Assembly (NCBI RefSeq): GCF_043641665.1
Contig: NC_092186.1
Location: 13,272,001-13,336,000, forward strand
DNA length: 64,000 nt
DNA from: Enoplosus armatus
Taxonomy: Eukaryota > Chordata > Actinopteri > Centrarchiformes > Enoplosidae
Reading direction: 5' to 3'
The notes under the pieces were generated by a model. It did no database searches. It was given only the letters and a program-made list of their open reading frames with translations, and was not told the DNA's origin. Within the stretch, counting starts at the first letter, position 1. Every line of letters starts with the position of its first letter. The position numbers were made by a program, and so were the translations under genes. Shown here piece by piece: positions 42,801-62,806 of this stretch.

Positions 42801-44421
42801 GCAATCCTTTTCCAAGCACTTTAAGAACTCCTATCTATAACAGTTTAAAAGACAGCAATCTCATCACAAGATGAGTAGCTGTTCTGGAGCTTTCAATCTT
42901 ATCGCATGATATTCTTCAGCAAATGGAATTCTAACAAGTTGCCAACATGGACAAGAAGTCTTTGAATATCTGCAATTCATTTACAGCTGGGCAACGTCAT
43001 CTGCTGAGGAAGATATTGTGATTTGATGGAAAGCTCAGGAACAGCTTCTAAGTGGGCCTTGTGGTGTGTATATTTAAATCACCAACTATTTCCAAGGTTA
43101 AGAATGACACTTCAATCTCAGCTTCTATGAAGTTTTGGAACAAGAAGACGCACAATATCATCATAATTTGTTTGTTTAGATTTGAAGACTTTAGAGGAAA
43201 TCTAAGTGTAAACATCTACACGTATCTTGGCTCTGTTCAATGCCCTTGTTATGTTCGGTCAGCAACTCTTATTTCCAAATGTACATTTTGAGGATGTCTG
43301 CAGATCTTCCTGTTTACAAAATGTCACCAAAACCACACCAGGGCAGCTTTAGAGTTCAGACAATGATGTTAAACTATAATTTGTGTAGTTACCTATAGCC
43401 TGCACTTGAGGTATAATCTTCTCTACATGAAGACAGTTTGAATATGACTGTGTGGTGATCTAAAAAAATAACTGTACAAATATGGTTCAGTGTGTGGATG
43501 GCTTCATGCATATCAATGCAACTTTTGTGAACGTGAACATGGTGAGTGGGCGTGAGAGTGGAAAGCTGGGCAGCTATGGGTGCCAAAGGGTTACAAATAC
43601 ATGCAGTTCCCCAGAGTGGTTCAGAGCAGACCCTGAGCTCTGAGTACTACTGTGTGTTTATACTGCAGAACCCAGATTCAGTGTTTGGTAAGCAAAAGGG
43701 GGGGGGGAATTATGTAGGGAATGAATCACCTTATCATAAAGTGGCTATTTATTTCAACATGTATCTAATTATGAACTCCATTAAGAAAGCAGTGTATTAG
43801 CCTGAGAGTGTTTCACACAGGCTTCATTGTTGCGGACAGGCAGCAGGTGGTTTATCTTGATTATTTTTTTTCTCTCCAGAAGGATCCTTAACCTCTCCTC
43901 CTCCTCCCACGCAGACCTCCCAGGCGCTCCTCTCCGCCAGAGGCTCCGTGGAGAAGCGATAGTAAAACGGGAGATAACAGTGGAGATGATGAGGGGAGAT
44001 ACAGTGTGTGGGCAACACTAGTTCATTACCGGCTGCGTGCTGGAGAGAGAGGCATCCACATGACGGTGTGAGGAGCGTCTTGGACAGGCAGAGGTGTGTA
44101 AGACTGGATCTGCAATCAGCTTGTCTTGTCTTTTTTGTAATAAGTCACTTTCTAGATAAGTCTGACATGGTTTGGGTGAAAGTTGTGTGGAAGATTGTGA
44201 AGTTTTTCATGCCTGTTTCTGCAGCGTCTTCAGGAAGGACAGAAGACTGAAGGATTTGTCTCCTCATGACGGCTCGACTCAACTAAAGGCAGAAACAGGG
44301 TATCTGACTTTTGTTTCTCTTGCAGCCAGTTTCATGTAGCTGATGCATTTTCATAGTAGAATTACATGGAAGAAAACAATTACTATTCCTATATTAGGAA
44401 AGCTATTTATTCAATGTGCTG

Positions 44422-44422
<1 letters not shown>

Positions 44423-44510
<88 letters not shown>

Positions 44511-44519
44511 CCTATCTAT
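44423..44519. repeat. (TATC)n tetranucleotide microsatellite
   Basis: About 24 tandem CTAT/TATC units with a single C interruption near the right end, probably length-polymorphic. Confidence 0.95.
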
Positions 44520-45245
44520 CATGATCTTTGTGATGCTCACTTGGTTGTGATCGAACAAACAGCTAAACTGACCACAAATTAAAGGGATATTAATTTCAAA
44601 AATTGTTCTAGTAATTTTGTATTGCACTTCCATAAAGTTGAGAGACTTTTGAGATGGAGATTTAAAAAGGATTTTTTCTGAATCAATGCAGCCGTGTCTG
44701 AGATATCATGACTCTCACCCCCTGTTCACACATCTCCACATTGCGTTCTCTTTGCCTCCAATGAATTGTGAAGCTTGCAGGCGTGCTTAGCTTTGACGTC
44801 ATTTACATACTCAGGTCTGATTGGACAGTATTTTCTCCTGCTGCTACCAGATTGCACTCGACTAAGCAGTTCATTTCCTGAGCAATGTCACTGTCTGCGA
44901 CAATTAGCTTTTCCTCTATGTTTTTTAAAGTACTTTTACAGCTTGTTAGCGAAAAACTATTCTATTGCGTCGTTTGATCATCTAAATGACAGTTCTAGTG
45001 GTGAGCCATTCTGCACTGAGATGTTTGTATTTGCATCAATAAAATGATTTTAACCAACTTTTTCTGAGTCAAATAGAAAACATCTCTGTGCTTCTCTGAG
45101 AGGGAAGCTACTCCCGTGCAGTTGCTGTGTTAACATTGTTTCATTCACTGTCATGCAGAGCTGTGATTGAGGTGAGCAGAGGGTTTGCCGTGGAGACGGC
45201 TTTGCTTGATGTTACTAAAAAAGAGTCTTTCTTCAATTTCCTTAA

Positions 45246-45777
45246 CCCATAAGAACCCAGACCCATTTCCCCTCAAAGGAAAATTATGGGGAATACACCA
45301 CAGACCAAGTGGACCACATTGAAGACATTTCTGATGTGTTTTTTTTATACTACCCCTTAATGTCAAAGATCTGCGATGGTACATATACGTTACATTGGGC
45401 GTTTATGGTAAATTTACTTGTTTTATTGTTTTATATTAATTTGTTCAAGAAATATGGTCAAAACAGGTTGACTGTATACAGGACACACTATTAAAGCATT
45501 AGAATCGTTAAATGGGTTTTAACTTACCTTCAGTATCAAAATACAGGCTTTTTGAAATTAGTTGCTTCCTTCACTTGCGTTTACATGTCACACCACCATT
45601 TTGAAAAGGTCCCGACCTGTCACAGTCACATGACTGTGACATGACCACCACACCAGGATGTTTCATATATGTCGCTTAGGGACTTAATGAGTTAAGATCA
45701 AGCACAAAGCTGTATAAGGAAGATTCTGGGGCCTTTGAAGTGTGTGTTACACTGGTGTCACCATGGGTTCTTATGGG
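45246..45777. mobile_element. PiggyBac-type MITE (532 bp) with TTAA target sites
   Basis: The left end reads CCCATAAGAACCCAGACCC and the right end CCATGGGTTCTTATGGG, giving inverted ends of about 16 bp (CCCATAAGAACCCA/TGGGTTCTTATGGG). The element is flanked on both sides by TTAA (45242-45245 and 45778-45781). CCC/GGG termini plus TTAA target-site duplication are diagnostic of piggyBac elements. No transposase frame fits inside, so it is non-autonomous. Confidence 0.88.
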
Positions 45778-46361
45778 TTAACGTTGTCTTCGCTCTCAAC
45801 CATCTCAATTGTCATCAGGAACTTGTAGAAGAAAACACAAGCAGCCAATCACAGTTGTTGCAGTCCACAAGTGGGCGCCCCGACATGGAGCTATATTTTT
45901 GAGGATTTATTTTGTTTGTTTTAGTTTTCTGTGTAATGCTTTTTTGTTTGATTCCACTTCGGAATTGTTTGATTGGTTGTATATATACGATATGAGTTAT
46001 TGTGCTACTGTTGGCTTTTTCTAGGTTTATCTTCGGAGCCTAAACCTTTAACGTACAGCCATAAATCAAACTCCAAAAGCTCTGAAGACAAAGTAAAATG
46101 ATTTTCATTTGTAAAATTGCCACTTAAAATCCATTGAAGATTTTGTTCTGGATGTTTTGCTGTGTAGATTACCATGTCATGTACAAAATGTTGTTTGGAG
46201 TGCAATCACATGAACAGGTTTCTGTCCCAAGTGTTCGGGGAAGTGGATAAAAAAGACATTTTGTTGACGGTGCAGAGTCGGATTAGGGGATGGAAACTAG
46301 ATGGATGGATTTGACTTTGATGGATTTGTCATGGGCCGCAAAAGGTTGGTTGTTCAGTGTG

Positions 46362-46362
<1 letters not shown>

Positions 46363-46400
<38 letters not shown>

Positions 46401-46422
46401 AGGTGTGTGTGTGTGGAGGTGT
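46363..46422. repeat. (TG)n microsatellite near slc1a6 promoter
   Basis: TG run with two GGAGG interruptions about 200 bp upstream of the slc1a6 start codon. Confidence 0.9.
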
Positions 46423-46602
46423 GAGAAGGTCAGGTCATGTGAGAGGCCTTTTCATGTCTGTCTGCTTATGAGAGCAGAGTAGCGAGACGTCCTGTCATTG
46501 TGCCGCTCAGCTCCGGACTCTCTCTCACACACACCGTCCTGACTCTCTGTCGACAGCTGAGAAGCTGAGAGTTACCTGATTTTGATCGGACTGTTTGACA
46601 CC

Positions 46603-55000
<8,398 letters not shown>

Positions 55001-56605
55001 AGACAAGAGCTACACCCTTAAGGGCTTCATGTACCAAAAGCATTTTAGCTAGAAGGTTGGCTTGTAATGGTTCAGGGACAGTCTTAGAAAATAAGTTCTT
55101 GATCAACTCAGTCAGTGCTTGGGGCAAATATAAAGCCCAGTCCGGGTTGCTTGATGACAGGAAATAAGTACACATTCTGTTTAGGAACAGTTACGCATCC
55201 TATGCCTACAATCTGATTCAGTGTTTTTGCCTGGAGTGCCAGTTATTTGGGGGCATTTTGCTGTTTGATGACATTATTCGATGTCATGCAAGCTCAATAT
55301 ATCAAAGACAGTTGAAAGTAATTTAACAAAACTCTTCAGCTTCATTGTGTTTTGAAAGATTTGTATAATTTATGATACATTCAGTCAGAGCATCATAAAC
55401 TCCTTACCAGCATCAGTGTTAGCATATACAGTGTTATTGTAGAGAAACATCACCATTAATCAACAACATGTGAACCAGCTGATTTTCCAATCTTGTCAAT
55501 ATGTAAATGTACAAACTATGGCTATTTCTGTTGCATGACTTAACACTCAATACATATTCTTTCTTTTGCAAACCCTTATTTTTGTCATTCTCATTATGAC
55601 TACCTCTAATAGGACTTAGATATGGAGCGTATACAGTACTACACACAAACATACTCAATGGAGCATATCAGCAGGATGTAAATACATGGATCCTGTATTT
55701 AAGTTTTGAATTTTTAAGTTTTTGAAGTTTGCTCGCTTACTATATAATTGTATAATTTTGAATGTTTTGACCGTTAAACACTGACGGTGTGAAGGAGAAT
55801 TTTTGCTACTTATTATTTTGAAGTTGATATATTTCAAGTGACTTGGTAGAATGTTTTTCACTCAGTGCTTTCTTATAAATATTATATATATTTGTGTGTA
55901 TTTCCTGTATTTCGTTGGTGCTATTGCTTTTAAATTATGGGTACAGGACGGTACTGGTACACAGCAATTTCTTTTTTTACTTCAAGCAATTATTCAGTTA
56001 TCCTGGGAAAGGGCAACAAGAGAATGATCAATTTTGTTTCTCTTTTCTTAGGTCTTAGGTTAATTTTTTCATTTTAAGGTTTGATTAATTTTGTATTTGA
56101 TCTTTTTTTTAGATTAGTGATTCATCAAGTATAAACAACTGTAATTGTTCAAGTTTCAGGACCATTAGATTACTTTTTGTTGTTTAACATCAGTATATCA
56201 TTACACCTGCCTGTCTGTGTTTTCTGCTTTATAAGTCATACTTAATCATTCAGTCATGTGTTATTTAATTTTGACTGGAATAATATATTGCAAGCTAATG
56301 ATTGATTGATTTTTATTGTTTTGTGAAAAGGTACTGTGAAGAAAGTTTGTGAATGCCTTGAGGAATTGAATGTACAGTTTTATGCTTTTCTGTTTTTTTT
56401 TGTTTTAGAGGAAAGTGTATTGTATAATTATGAAAGTTATATACCATTTAATTGAAAGCTCTTCTGACTTTGTGTCACTTTTATGCTCATTAAGAGGTTT
56501 GACTTTAATTTTGATGCTTGATGTTATTTCAGTAAAAAGCTCAACATTTTGATGGACAGCGTATGAAAAATGTGACAAATAAATGGCTCAGGAATTGAAC
56601 TGTGA
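55001..56605 (+). other. slc1a6: slc1a6 3'UTR
   Basis: About 1.6 kb of AT-rich sequence with T-runs and no coding frame, ending just past an AATAAA at 56578-56583 that is followed by a GT-rich stretch (ATTGTGTTTGTGGC). Confidence 0.65.
56578..56583 (+). terminator. slc1a6: Polyadenylation signal of slc1a6
   Basis: AATAAA with a downstream GT-rich element at about 56612-56626. Confidence 0.6.
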
Positions 56606-58089
56606 TTCTCATTATTGTGTTTGTGGCTACCCCTGGTGGAGGATATTCTCCTGTCCAGAAGCTGTTCTCCTTTGAGACACACATGGGTCAAATTTAATAT
56701 GACAAAAAAGAAAGTCAAACAGTCTGGAATAATAATTGGATGGGTTCTATGTTAAAACAATTTGATTTAAATGTAAGTAGTTGATCACTAAAAAGGCAAA
56801 ACTTTATCGAGTGTGCTTTTTTTTTAAATGTCAAAACTTATATTATTTATTTGGACACAAATGTACCAAATGGTGCCGTTAAGGGATCACCAAAATCTGC
56901 CTGTACCTAATTTCATGGCAGTCCATCCAATGGTTGTTGAGATATTTCAGTCTGGACCAAAGTGGTTGATCCACCAACACTGCGACCCCTAGAGTGGCTT
57001 GCCTGGCTAAATAAAGTGTAGGCTTACTATGTAGTAAACAAGACACAAGATACCCAGAAAAAGACAGTGAGGCAGTTCCAGGAATTATTTCAGATTAATT
57101 TATAAAATAGTTCACTTGAGATACTGTGTTTTAACATACAGTGCATTCTTCTACAATACAATACTTGTGTGTTTCACACACAGTTGAGCCCTCTAAGTTT
57201 TAACAGCCTTGCCATGTAGTGAATTGAATCATGAATACTTTGGCATAGTTTAGTGACGGACTATTGGTGAGAAAGACAAATGTAAACTGCAAATGCGTAG
57301 ATATTTTAATCTCTGGTAGATGCCTGAGGGCCTCATTTTAAAAGACTCAGGTTTCATTCTGAGTTTACAAACAGTCAATATACAGAGTGGACAAAATATC
57401 AAGAACATTTGCTCTTTATGTGGAATCAGTTGTATCCAGGTGAAATCTTCTCTCTGAGTTCACCTGTCTAACAGTCAAATATATCAGGCCAAAGCCTGCA
57501 CTGTGTGCAGTGTCGTTACACATCACTGAAGGTATACAAGTCACAAATAAGCATAGAGTATCTCGCTGATATACAATATTAATATCACTGCTCATTCATC
57601 ATTTGTTTAATTACACCTTTTTCACTGATTTCACATCAGCCACAAGTAGTAATGTTGTACTTCCAGGCAGACTCTGGCAAATAACAGTATGAGCCATTTA
57701 AAAAAAAAAATCAATTCAACTTATCTTACAAGCAAATAATCCCCTGTTGAGACTGCTCCAGTCACATGTCTGGGAATATTTCAAGCACAGTTCATGTTTA
57801 AATATCTAAAGCCATTTAAATATGTATTGCTGCCCAGGTCTTGTCCCAGGGAGACAGATAGTGTAGATAGAGAGAGAGACACGAGACGACTGGAGAGTCA
57901 GCAAGCTGCGCCGTGTAAAGATGACGAGTTGCTGAAAGTTTGCTTGGCCTGTAGAAAAGTGAGAAGACATTTAGTCCTTTCATATACTGTATACCATGCA
58001 CTGAACTTGCACCGGTTTCAACATAATTAAATTGTTCTAAAAAACGTACTTATGACTATGAGTTTTCCTCCATATTTAATGGGGCTCCA
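56606..58089. other. Intergenic region between slc1a6 and the chemokine gene
   Basis: The genes converge here (slc1a6 on +, chemokine on -). It contains the repeat at 56868 and the chemokine 3'UTR in its right part. Apart from those I see nothing specific. Confidence 0.55.
56868..57015. repeat. Dispersed repeat fragment ('TCCATCCAATGGTTGTTGAG')
   Basis: CTAATTTCATGGCAGTCCAT, CCAATGGTTGTTGAGATATT and TCAGTCTGGACCAAAGTGGT are phrases of a common teleost dispersed repeat. No coding capacity. Confidence 0.6.
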
Positions 58090-60378
58090 TCACTCCACAT
58101 TGAGAACCGCCCAGTTATCTTTCTTGTCCTGATGATCACAAGAGTAGGAAATATATAAATGTCTCATAAACCACATTGTCTGTACTTTTGGTTATAAATT
58201 TGATGTAATTACGTTTTATTTTATTGCATTTGACATATAGTGTATTGATGGAGGTTGTGACAGTCATGTAGCAGTGAAGTGGCTTGTATCTAACCTCTGA
58301 CATGACGGGCAGGTTGTCATGAGGAAGGAGCCACATGGTTCGGTGGGCCTTGGTTCTTTGCCTCTGCAGGAGCTTTCTCAGCAACCTTTTCACCTTACGG
58401 TCTCTAGGGTCTGCACATTTCACCGCCTTCTTGGTGTAAAGACTATAAAAAGAACATAATACTTATTACACAACACAGGATGGCAGTACAAGCTTCTGCT
58501 GGGCACAGAAGGAAAAAGAGAGAAAACCCCAAATTTTAATCTGGGAGCACAAGATTGGGAAAAACAATGATTCAGCAAGAATGTGGAGGACTACAAAGAT
58601 GTCTGCCAGCTGAAACTAAGCCTCTGAGAATTTTGAGCCCAAAGAGATCACAAAGAAGAGCTGCTATAAGATGCCGGAAGTCAAATAAGGAGTCAAATAA
58701 GGTTTTTCTCTCTGGTAGAAAGAAGTCAAACTGTGATCAAAAGTGAGGGATCCTGAAGAAAAGTGGTTGGAAACCACTGAAATAGAGTGGACCAAAAGAA
58801 ACTACTGTATCAACTGTATAAGAATTCCATGTTTTTGTTAACCGGACCACATGAAAAAGCTCCTCATTCCCCAGCTACATCAGATTTCTCTGACCTGCTG
58901 GAAACAATAGGTATCACAATGCAGAATGGTTTGCTTAACTAAACCCTGCTGTTCTGACTGACTGGCTGCGGCAGGGCTCAGCTGGCTCGGAAGGTATTTT
59001 CAGATGGCTTGTTATTCCCACATATTTCCTTTCTTACTTCCCTGGCAATTACAGCTCCGAGCCCTGCCATAACAACATGACCTGGAAAGATGACAATGCC
59101 TCTCAGCCCGGCTCTGCCCTCCTCTAACGAGAGGCATATTTTCCATGCCTGCAGATTGCTGTGTGCTCTTTAGCTCCAGGAGTGGATAGTTGAAATACTT
59201 GCATGATGGCTTGTATACTGCAGTCGGGCCCCTCCGTCTGCACCTCAAACCGCAGCACATCTTTGGTACGCACCTTGCCCTGGGAGTACAACATGCAGCA
59301 CTGGACGTCCCTTTGCATCTGCACGCCTTTACCTGGGGAAAAAAGAGAGAAAAAGACAGAGAAAAAAGAGCAAGAAAACATTAGGGAAGGGTGTTAAACA
59401 AAAGCAAATTGACATAATGATATTGAAGTTCCTTATTTTGCCTGCTATTTCACACCTTTGATTTTATTTGCACTTTACTTTACCAGGTCATCTCAGACTT
59501 AAAATCTTTCTCTCAAGCAAGAACAAGACACTAAAGCAACATAATGACAGCAACAAAAGTTATGCATTAATCAACATTAGCTACAGAAACATTTTACATT
59601 CATATTTTACCGCATCACTCTGAAGCCAATATTCCTGAAACAGAGTGTTTTGGCAGCTTTAACAGAATGTTATCTGTTCTGCAGAATGTGCACATGCCCT
59701 CTAGTTACATATACACACAAGAATGTCAGAGGAATTACAATGGCATCCCATTGTGCTGCAAAACATACTACCATGGCAGTGAAATGAGAGGCAGAGAAAG
59801 TGAGAGAAAGAGAGGAGGAGGAGTGTGTGTGGTTGTGTGGAGGGTGTGCCACGGTGCCTTTTCATCCAAAGCAAATGTGTAAACAAATTAAAGTGTAATG
59901 GAAGCGGCAGGCGCAATAAGAGCTGTAAAATAGGACAGTGCTGCTTTGTTATGCCACAGCTGATAGTGAATCCATGCTCAGGCACATCACCGACACTTTC
60001 ACCAGCGCTTTCACAAAATTTTCAGAAAACAGACGAGACGACACCATCACACAGACTGAGCCCTGACACAGTTGCCTTCTTTCTGTGTGAGTGTTGTGTG
60101 ATTTCAGATGCTTGTCCTCCTGCGTTCTGCCCCTCTGTTTACATCCATGCCTCCCTCCCTGCTGCTCCTGCTGCTGCTGCTATCCCCTCTTTGCCTCTTC
60201 TCTCCTTTTCTGTCTTCGCCATCGCTCTCTTTTGCTACACTGTCCACCTGCAGGGTGCGTGCACACACATACACACACGCACACACACACATAGTAAGTA
60301 TGGTTGTGTCCTACCTTCCACAGATGCCAGGAGAATAACAGTCAGAGAGATAACAGTCAACATCTGCAGCATGAACAT
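58090..60378 (-). CDS. CC chemokine, possibly CCL27/28-like
   Basis: A secreted chemoattractant for G-protein-coupled chemokine receptors. Four minus-strand coding exons: 60378-60315, 59332-59203, 58442-58295, 58128-58090; in-phase total 126 residues. Residues 1-22 form a hydrophobic signal peptide (MFMLQMLTVISLTVILLASV). The mature part carries the adjacent-cysteine motif in DVQCCMLYSQGKVRTKDVL, then FEVQTEGPDCSIQAIILYTK and KAVKCADPRDRKVKRLL, giving the four canonical cysteines. A basic tail (KLLQRQRTKAHR) and an acidic-polar end (SEDKKDNWAVLNVE) follow. The FEVQ...DC...A(I)IL pattern recalls CCL27/28, while CCMLYSQ and CSI.AI recall CCL21, so I give no symbol. Exon 2 must end at a GC donor (AT then GCAAGT) to keep frame; the nearby GT would shift frame and lose the fourth cysteine. 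A TATA box lies upstream. Confidence 0.88.
60256..60291. repeat. (CA)n microsatellite
   Basis: Interrupted CA run in intron 1 of the chemokine gene. Confidence 0.85.
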
Positions 60379-60473
60379 GATGAGGCTGGCAGAGAGGAGG
60401 ACAGGAGAGGAGGATAATCTACTCTGTCACCTCTCCCTCTATGGCTGCCTCTCTTATATTACTCCCTCCCTCT

Positions 60474-60480
60474 CTTTATA
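60474..60480 (-). promoter_or_regulatory. TATA box of the chemokine gene
   Basis: TATAAAG on the minus strand, about 96 nt upstream of the start codon, predicting a transcription start near 60445 and a 5'UTR of about 70 nt. This suits an inducible chemokine promoter. The surrounding plus strand is a long C/T-rich tract (about 60420-60680). Confidence 0.5.
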
Positions 60481-61307
60481 CCTCCCAGCCCATCTCTCAC
60501 TCACTTCCACCACCTCTCTTTTTCTGTCTTACCGTCTTTCCCTCCCACCCTCTGTTTATCCATTTTCAGTCATTCTCACGCTCAGCTGAACTCCCTCCCT
60601 CATTCTCTTTTTCTTTCACACTCATCTCACCTCTCACTCATTTCTCCTCTCCTGCCTCTTCACTCAGGATGCCAAGCCTCATTTGTCTCATTTGAGGCTT
60701 TAAATTCCTCCTTCATCCTGTCTCCTCTCTTGTCCTTGGAGCATTTTCCCCTCCAGGACTGAAACAGATTTAATGGGTGAAATCAACAAAGAATCGCCCT
60801 GTAGCTTTAGCATTACGTGATCAGTCCTGATTTGGCATTTAAATAGCAAAAAAATAATTAATTTCCAAATTATATCCAATTAACCCTTGTTCGCAGCTGT
60901 ATCAGGTAGTTGTGGAAACTCTTAGACTGAACAGTAGGCGTGTCCGACTTGTGCATCTGGATCAGTCTTGCAGCAGTTATGTTCTCTGTGGGATTCCAGA
61001 CAAAATGCCAAACGCACATAGAAACGGTGATAAACTAAATGTATTATCTTAACTTAACACTGAATGAGAACATGTATAAATTAATCATGGTTTAAAAGTG
61101 CCTGTTTTAGATATGTGATGTTAAATGTACAGTATATATTAAGACTTTACAGCCTCTCTTAGAGAAGACAAATAATTAATTGTGCTTGTTTTTTTTTAGA
61201 TATTGTCTCCTCTGTCTCTTTTATCACCTGAAAAGTGCTTTTACTGTATGAATAAAGTTTGCTTGCTTGTCATGGGTAATGTCTCTTCTTTATCTGCTCA
61301 TTTTGAA

Positions 61308-61408
61308 AGTGGTGTTTCACAAGGTTCAGTCCTCGGCCTCTTTCTTTTCATGTCAGTGTCAAAACAATGTTTTCTTTCTATGCTGATGACACACCACTTT
61401 TTTTAAGC
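61308..61408 (+). pseudogene. Fragment of a LINE reverse transcriptase (dead)
   Basis: The phrase SGVSQGSVLGLFLF is followed, in another frame, by FYADDTPLFL. These are the conserved blocks GVPQGSVLGP..LF and YADDT (catalytic aspartates) of LINE reverse transcriptases. The roughly 20 residues normally between them are mostly gone and the reading frame is broken, so this is a small decayed fragment. Confidence 0.75.
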
Positions 61409-62589
61409 AACAAACAACAACAAAACAAAACAAATTTTTCTTCAAACAAATACAGAGAAATCTTTTTTTGTTTAGACCTTGTAATCGTGTCTCTAATTTA
61501 AAGAATAAACTTGGAAGTCAGGCAGCCAACATGAAACAGATTCCCAGGCTTCATTTTTCCAGCCTTTGTTTTCTTGCTTTTATTTCATTTTTATGGCTTG
61601 GCTCCTCATGCCAGTGCACCAATGTCACCAAGTAAATGTAATATATTTGGCCAATAAAGTGATTCAGATGTTTGAAAAATATGTCTATGTAGCCTCTCCC
61701 TGTCTGCCCATAAATCATAATAAAATCATTGCTTAGTTTCCATAACTGAACGCCACAAGAATAAGCTGGAGGCTCCATATGAGAGTCAAGCAGCTACATC
61801 CATTACAGAGAGACTTCAACACAAAACAGCATCAGGGCCTGATTATACCGAAATAATCCAGAGAAATTGATGTAGGCTTGCATCTGTTTCACAAAGATAT
61901 TCCTTTGAACCGACCTTGTGGTAGAGAAAAATGACAAACAAAGATGCCAAAGTCAGATGATGCCGCCAACAACAACAACGTGTGTATAAAATGATCGATC
62001 CAAGGCCGGATTAGGTATGACAGATATACAAATGTTGCCACATTGCAGAGTTGACATATACAGTTGACATAGTGTTTAATGTGCCTTGCTAATTAATTAA
62101 TGAGGAAATACATGATTGTGTGGCTGTCTACTCTAGCAGGTCTGTTACGCATTATATGCTCCATTCACACTTACTGTAGCCAGGAGTTATTTGAATGTCT
62201 GACTGTTGCCTTTTGCTTGGAGTACTGCTTATTCCCATATCCTCAAAGCTTCTTGTCACTCAAATCCCCCAAACATATGGCTAGTACAAACTAGCCATTC
62301 AGATAATCAGTATCAGATAGTCAGGTTTTTTTACTTCACGAGGTTTTGAGATATTCTATCTTGCTGCAGTGATGCAGAAGTGTACTCCAGGACAAAATCC
62401 ACTCTCCAAAAACACAATGGGGGACATTCAATGTTTTGTGTTCTTTCTTCTTGATATGTGGCTGTTTATTACAACAAGACAAGAAAAGCGTTGTTTGAGA
62501 AAAGGCTACAGGCAGCAATGAAAAATACTGCAGAAAAAAGAGTTGATGCCATTCAGATATACTGAAATACTACTTCAGAGCTCAGACGC

Positions 62590-62806
62590 GCAAGAAGTGA
62601 CGATTCTGTTGACCAATCAGTGGACTGCATTGTTTCTAGTTCCACCTTTAAGTCCTGGGTCAGTGTGCTAGGTACCTCAACAGAGGAGTGAAGAATTTTT
62701 CTATTTGTCTTTTTACAGCTTTTACCAATAGGAACGCGGAAATAACCGTTTAAATGTGTAACTGAACTGAACTGAACTTGATTGCCTGGTGGAAACGCAG
62801 CTTATG
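62590..62806. repeat. DNA-transposon-like dispersed repeat fragment
   Basis: GTTGACCAATCAGTGGACTG, CATTGTTTCTAGTTCCACCT, TTTAAGTCCTGGGTCAGTGT and CTGAACTGAACTGAACTTG with CCTGGTGGAAACGCAGCTTA are phrases I associate with a common fish non-autonomous DNA transposon (hAT-like). Termini are not resolved. Confidence 0.45.

Larger units (their letters stand above)
39282..46602. other. tax1bp3-slc1a6 intergenic region
   Basis: About 7 kb. The first 0.7 kb or so is the tax1bp3 3'UTR. The rest is AT-rich, with a (TG)n at 42173, a possible RFX-type site at 42787, a G-run near 43699, a (TATC)n at 44423, a piggyBac-type MITE at 45246 and a (TG)n at 46363. The last 100 bp or so is the slc1a6 5'UTR. Open frames here (for example 43546-43800, 43827-44021) lack splice context or homology that I recognise. 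Confidence 0.6.

Noticed and set aside
59190..59200. Canonical GT donor for chemokine exon 2 (CAA/GTATTT)
   Set aside because: It leaves phase 0 and shifts exon 3 out of the chemokine frame; the GC donor four bases upstream preserves frame and all four cysteines.
59825..60589. 254-codon open frame on the plus strand
   Set aside because: It overlaps the chemokine signal-peptide exon on the other strand and runs through a C/T-rich low-complexity tract; composition (Ser/Leu/Pro runs, HTHTHT) is that of simple sequence, not a protein.
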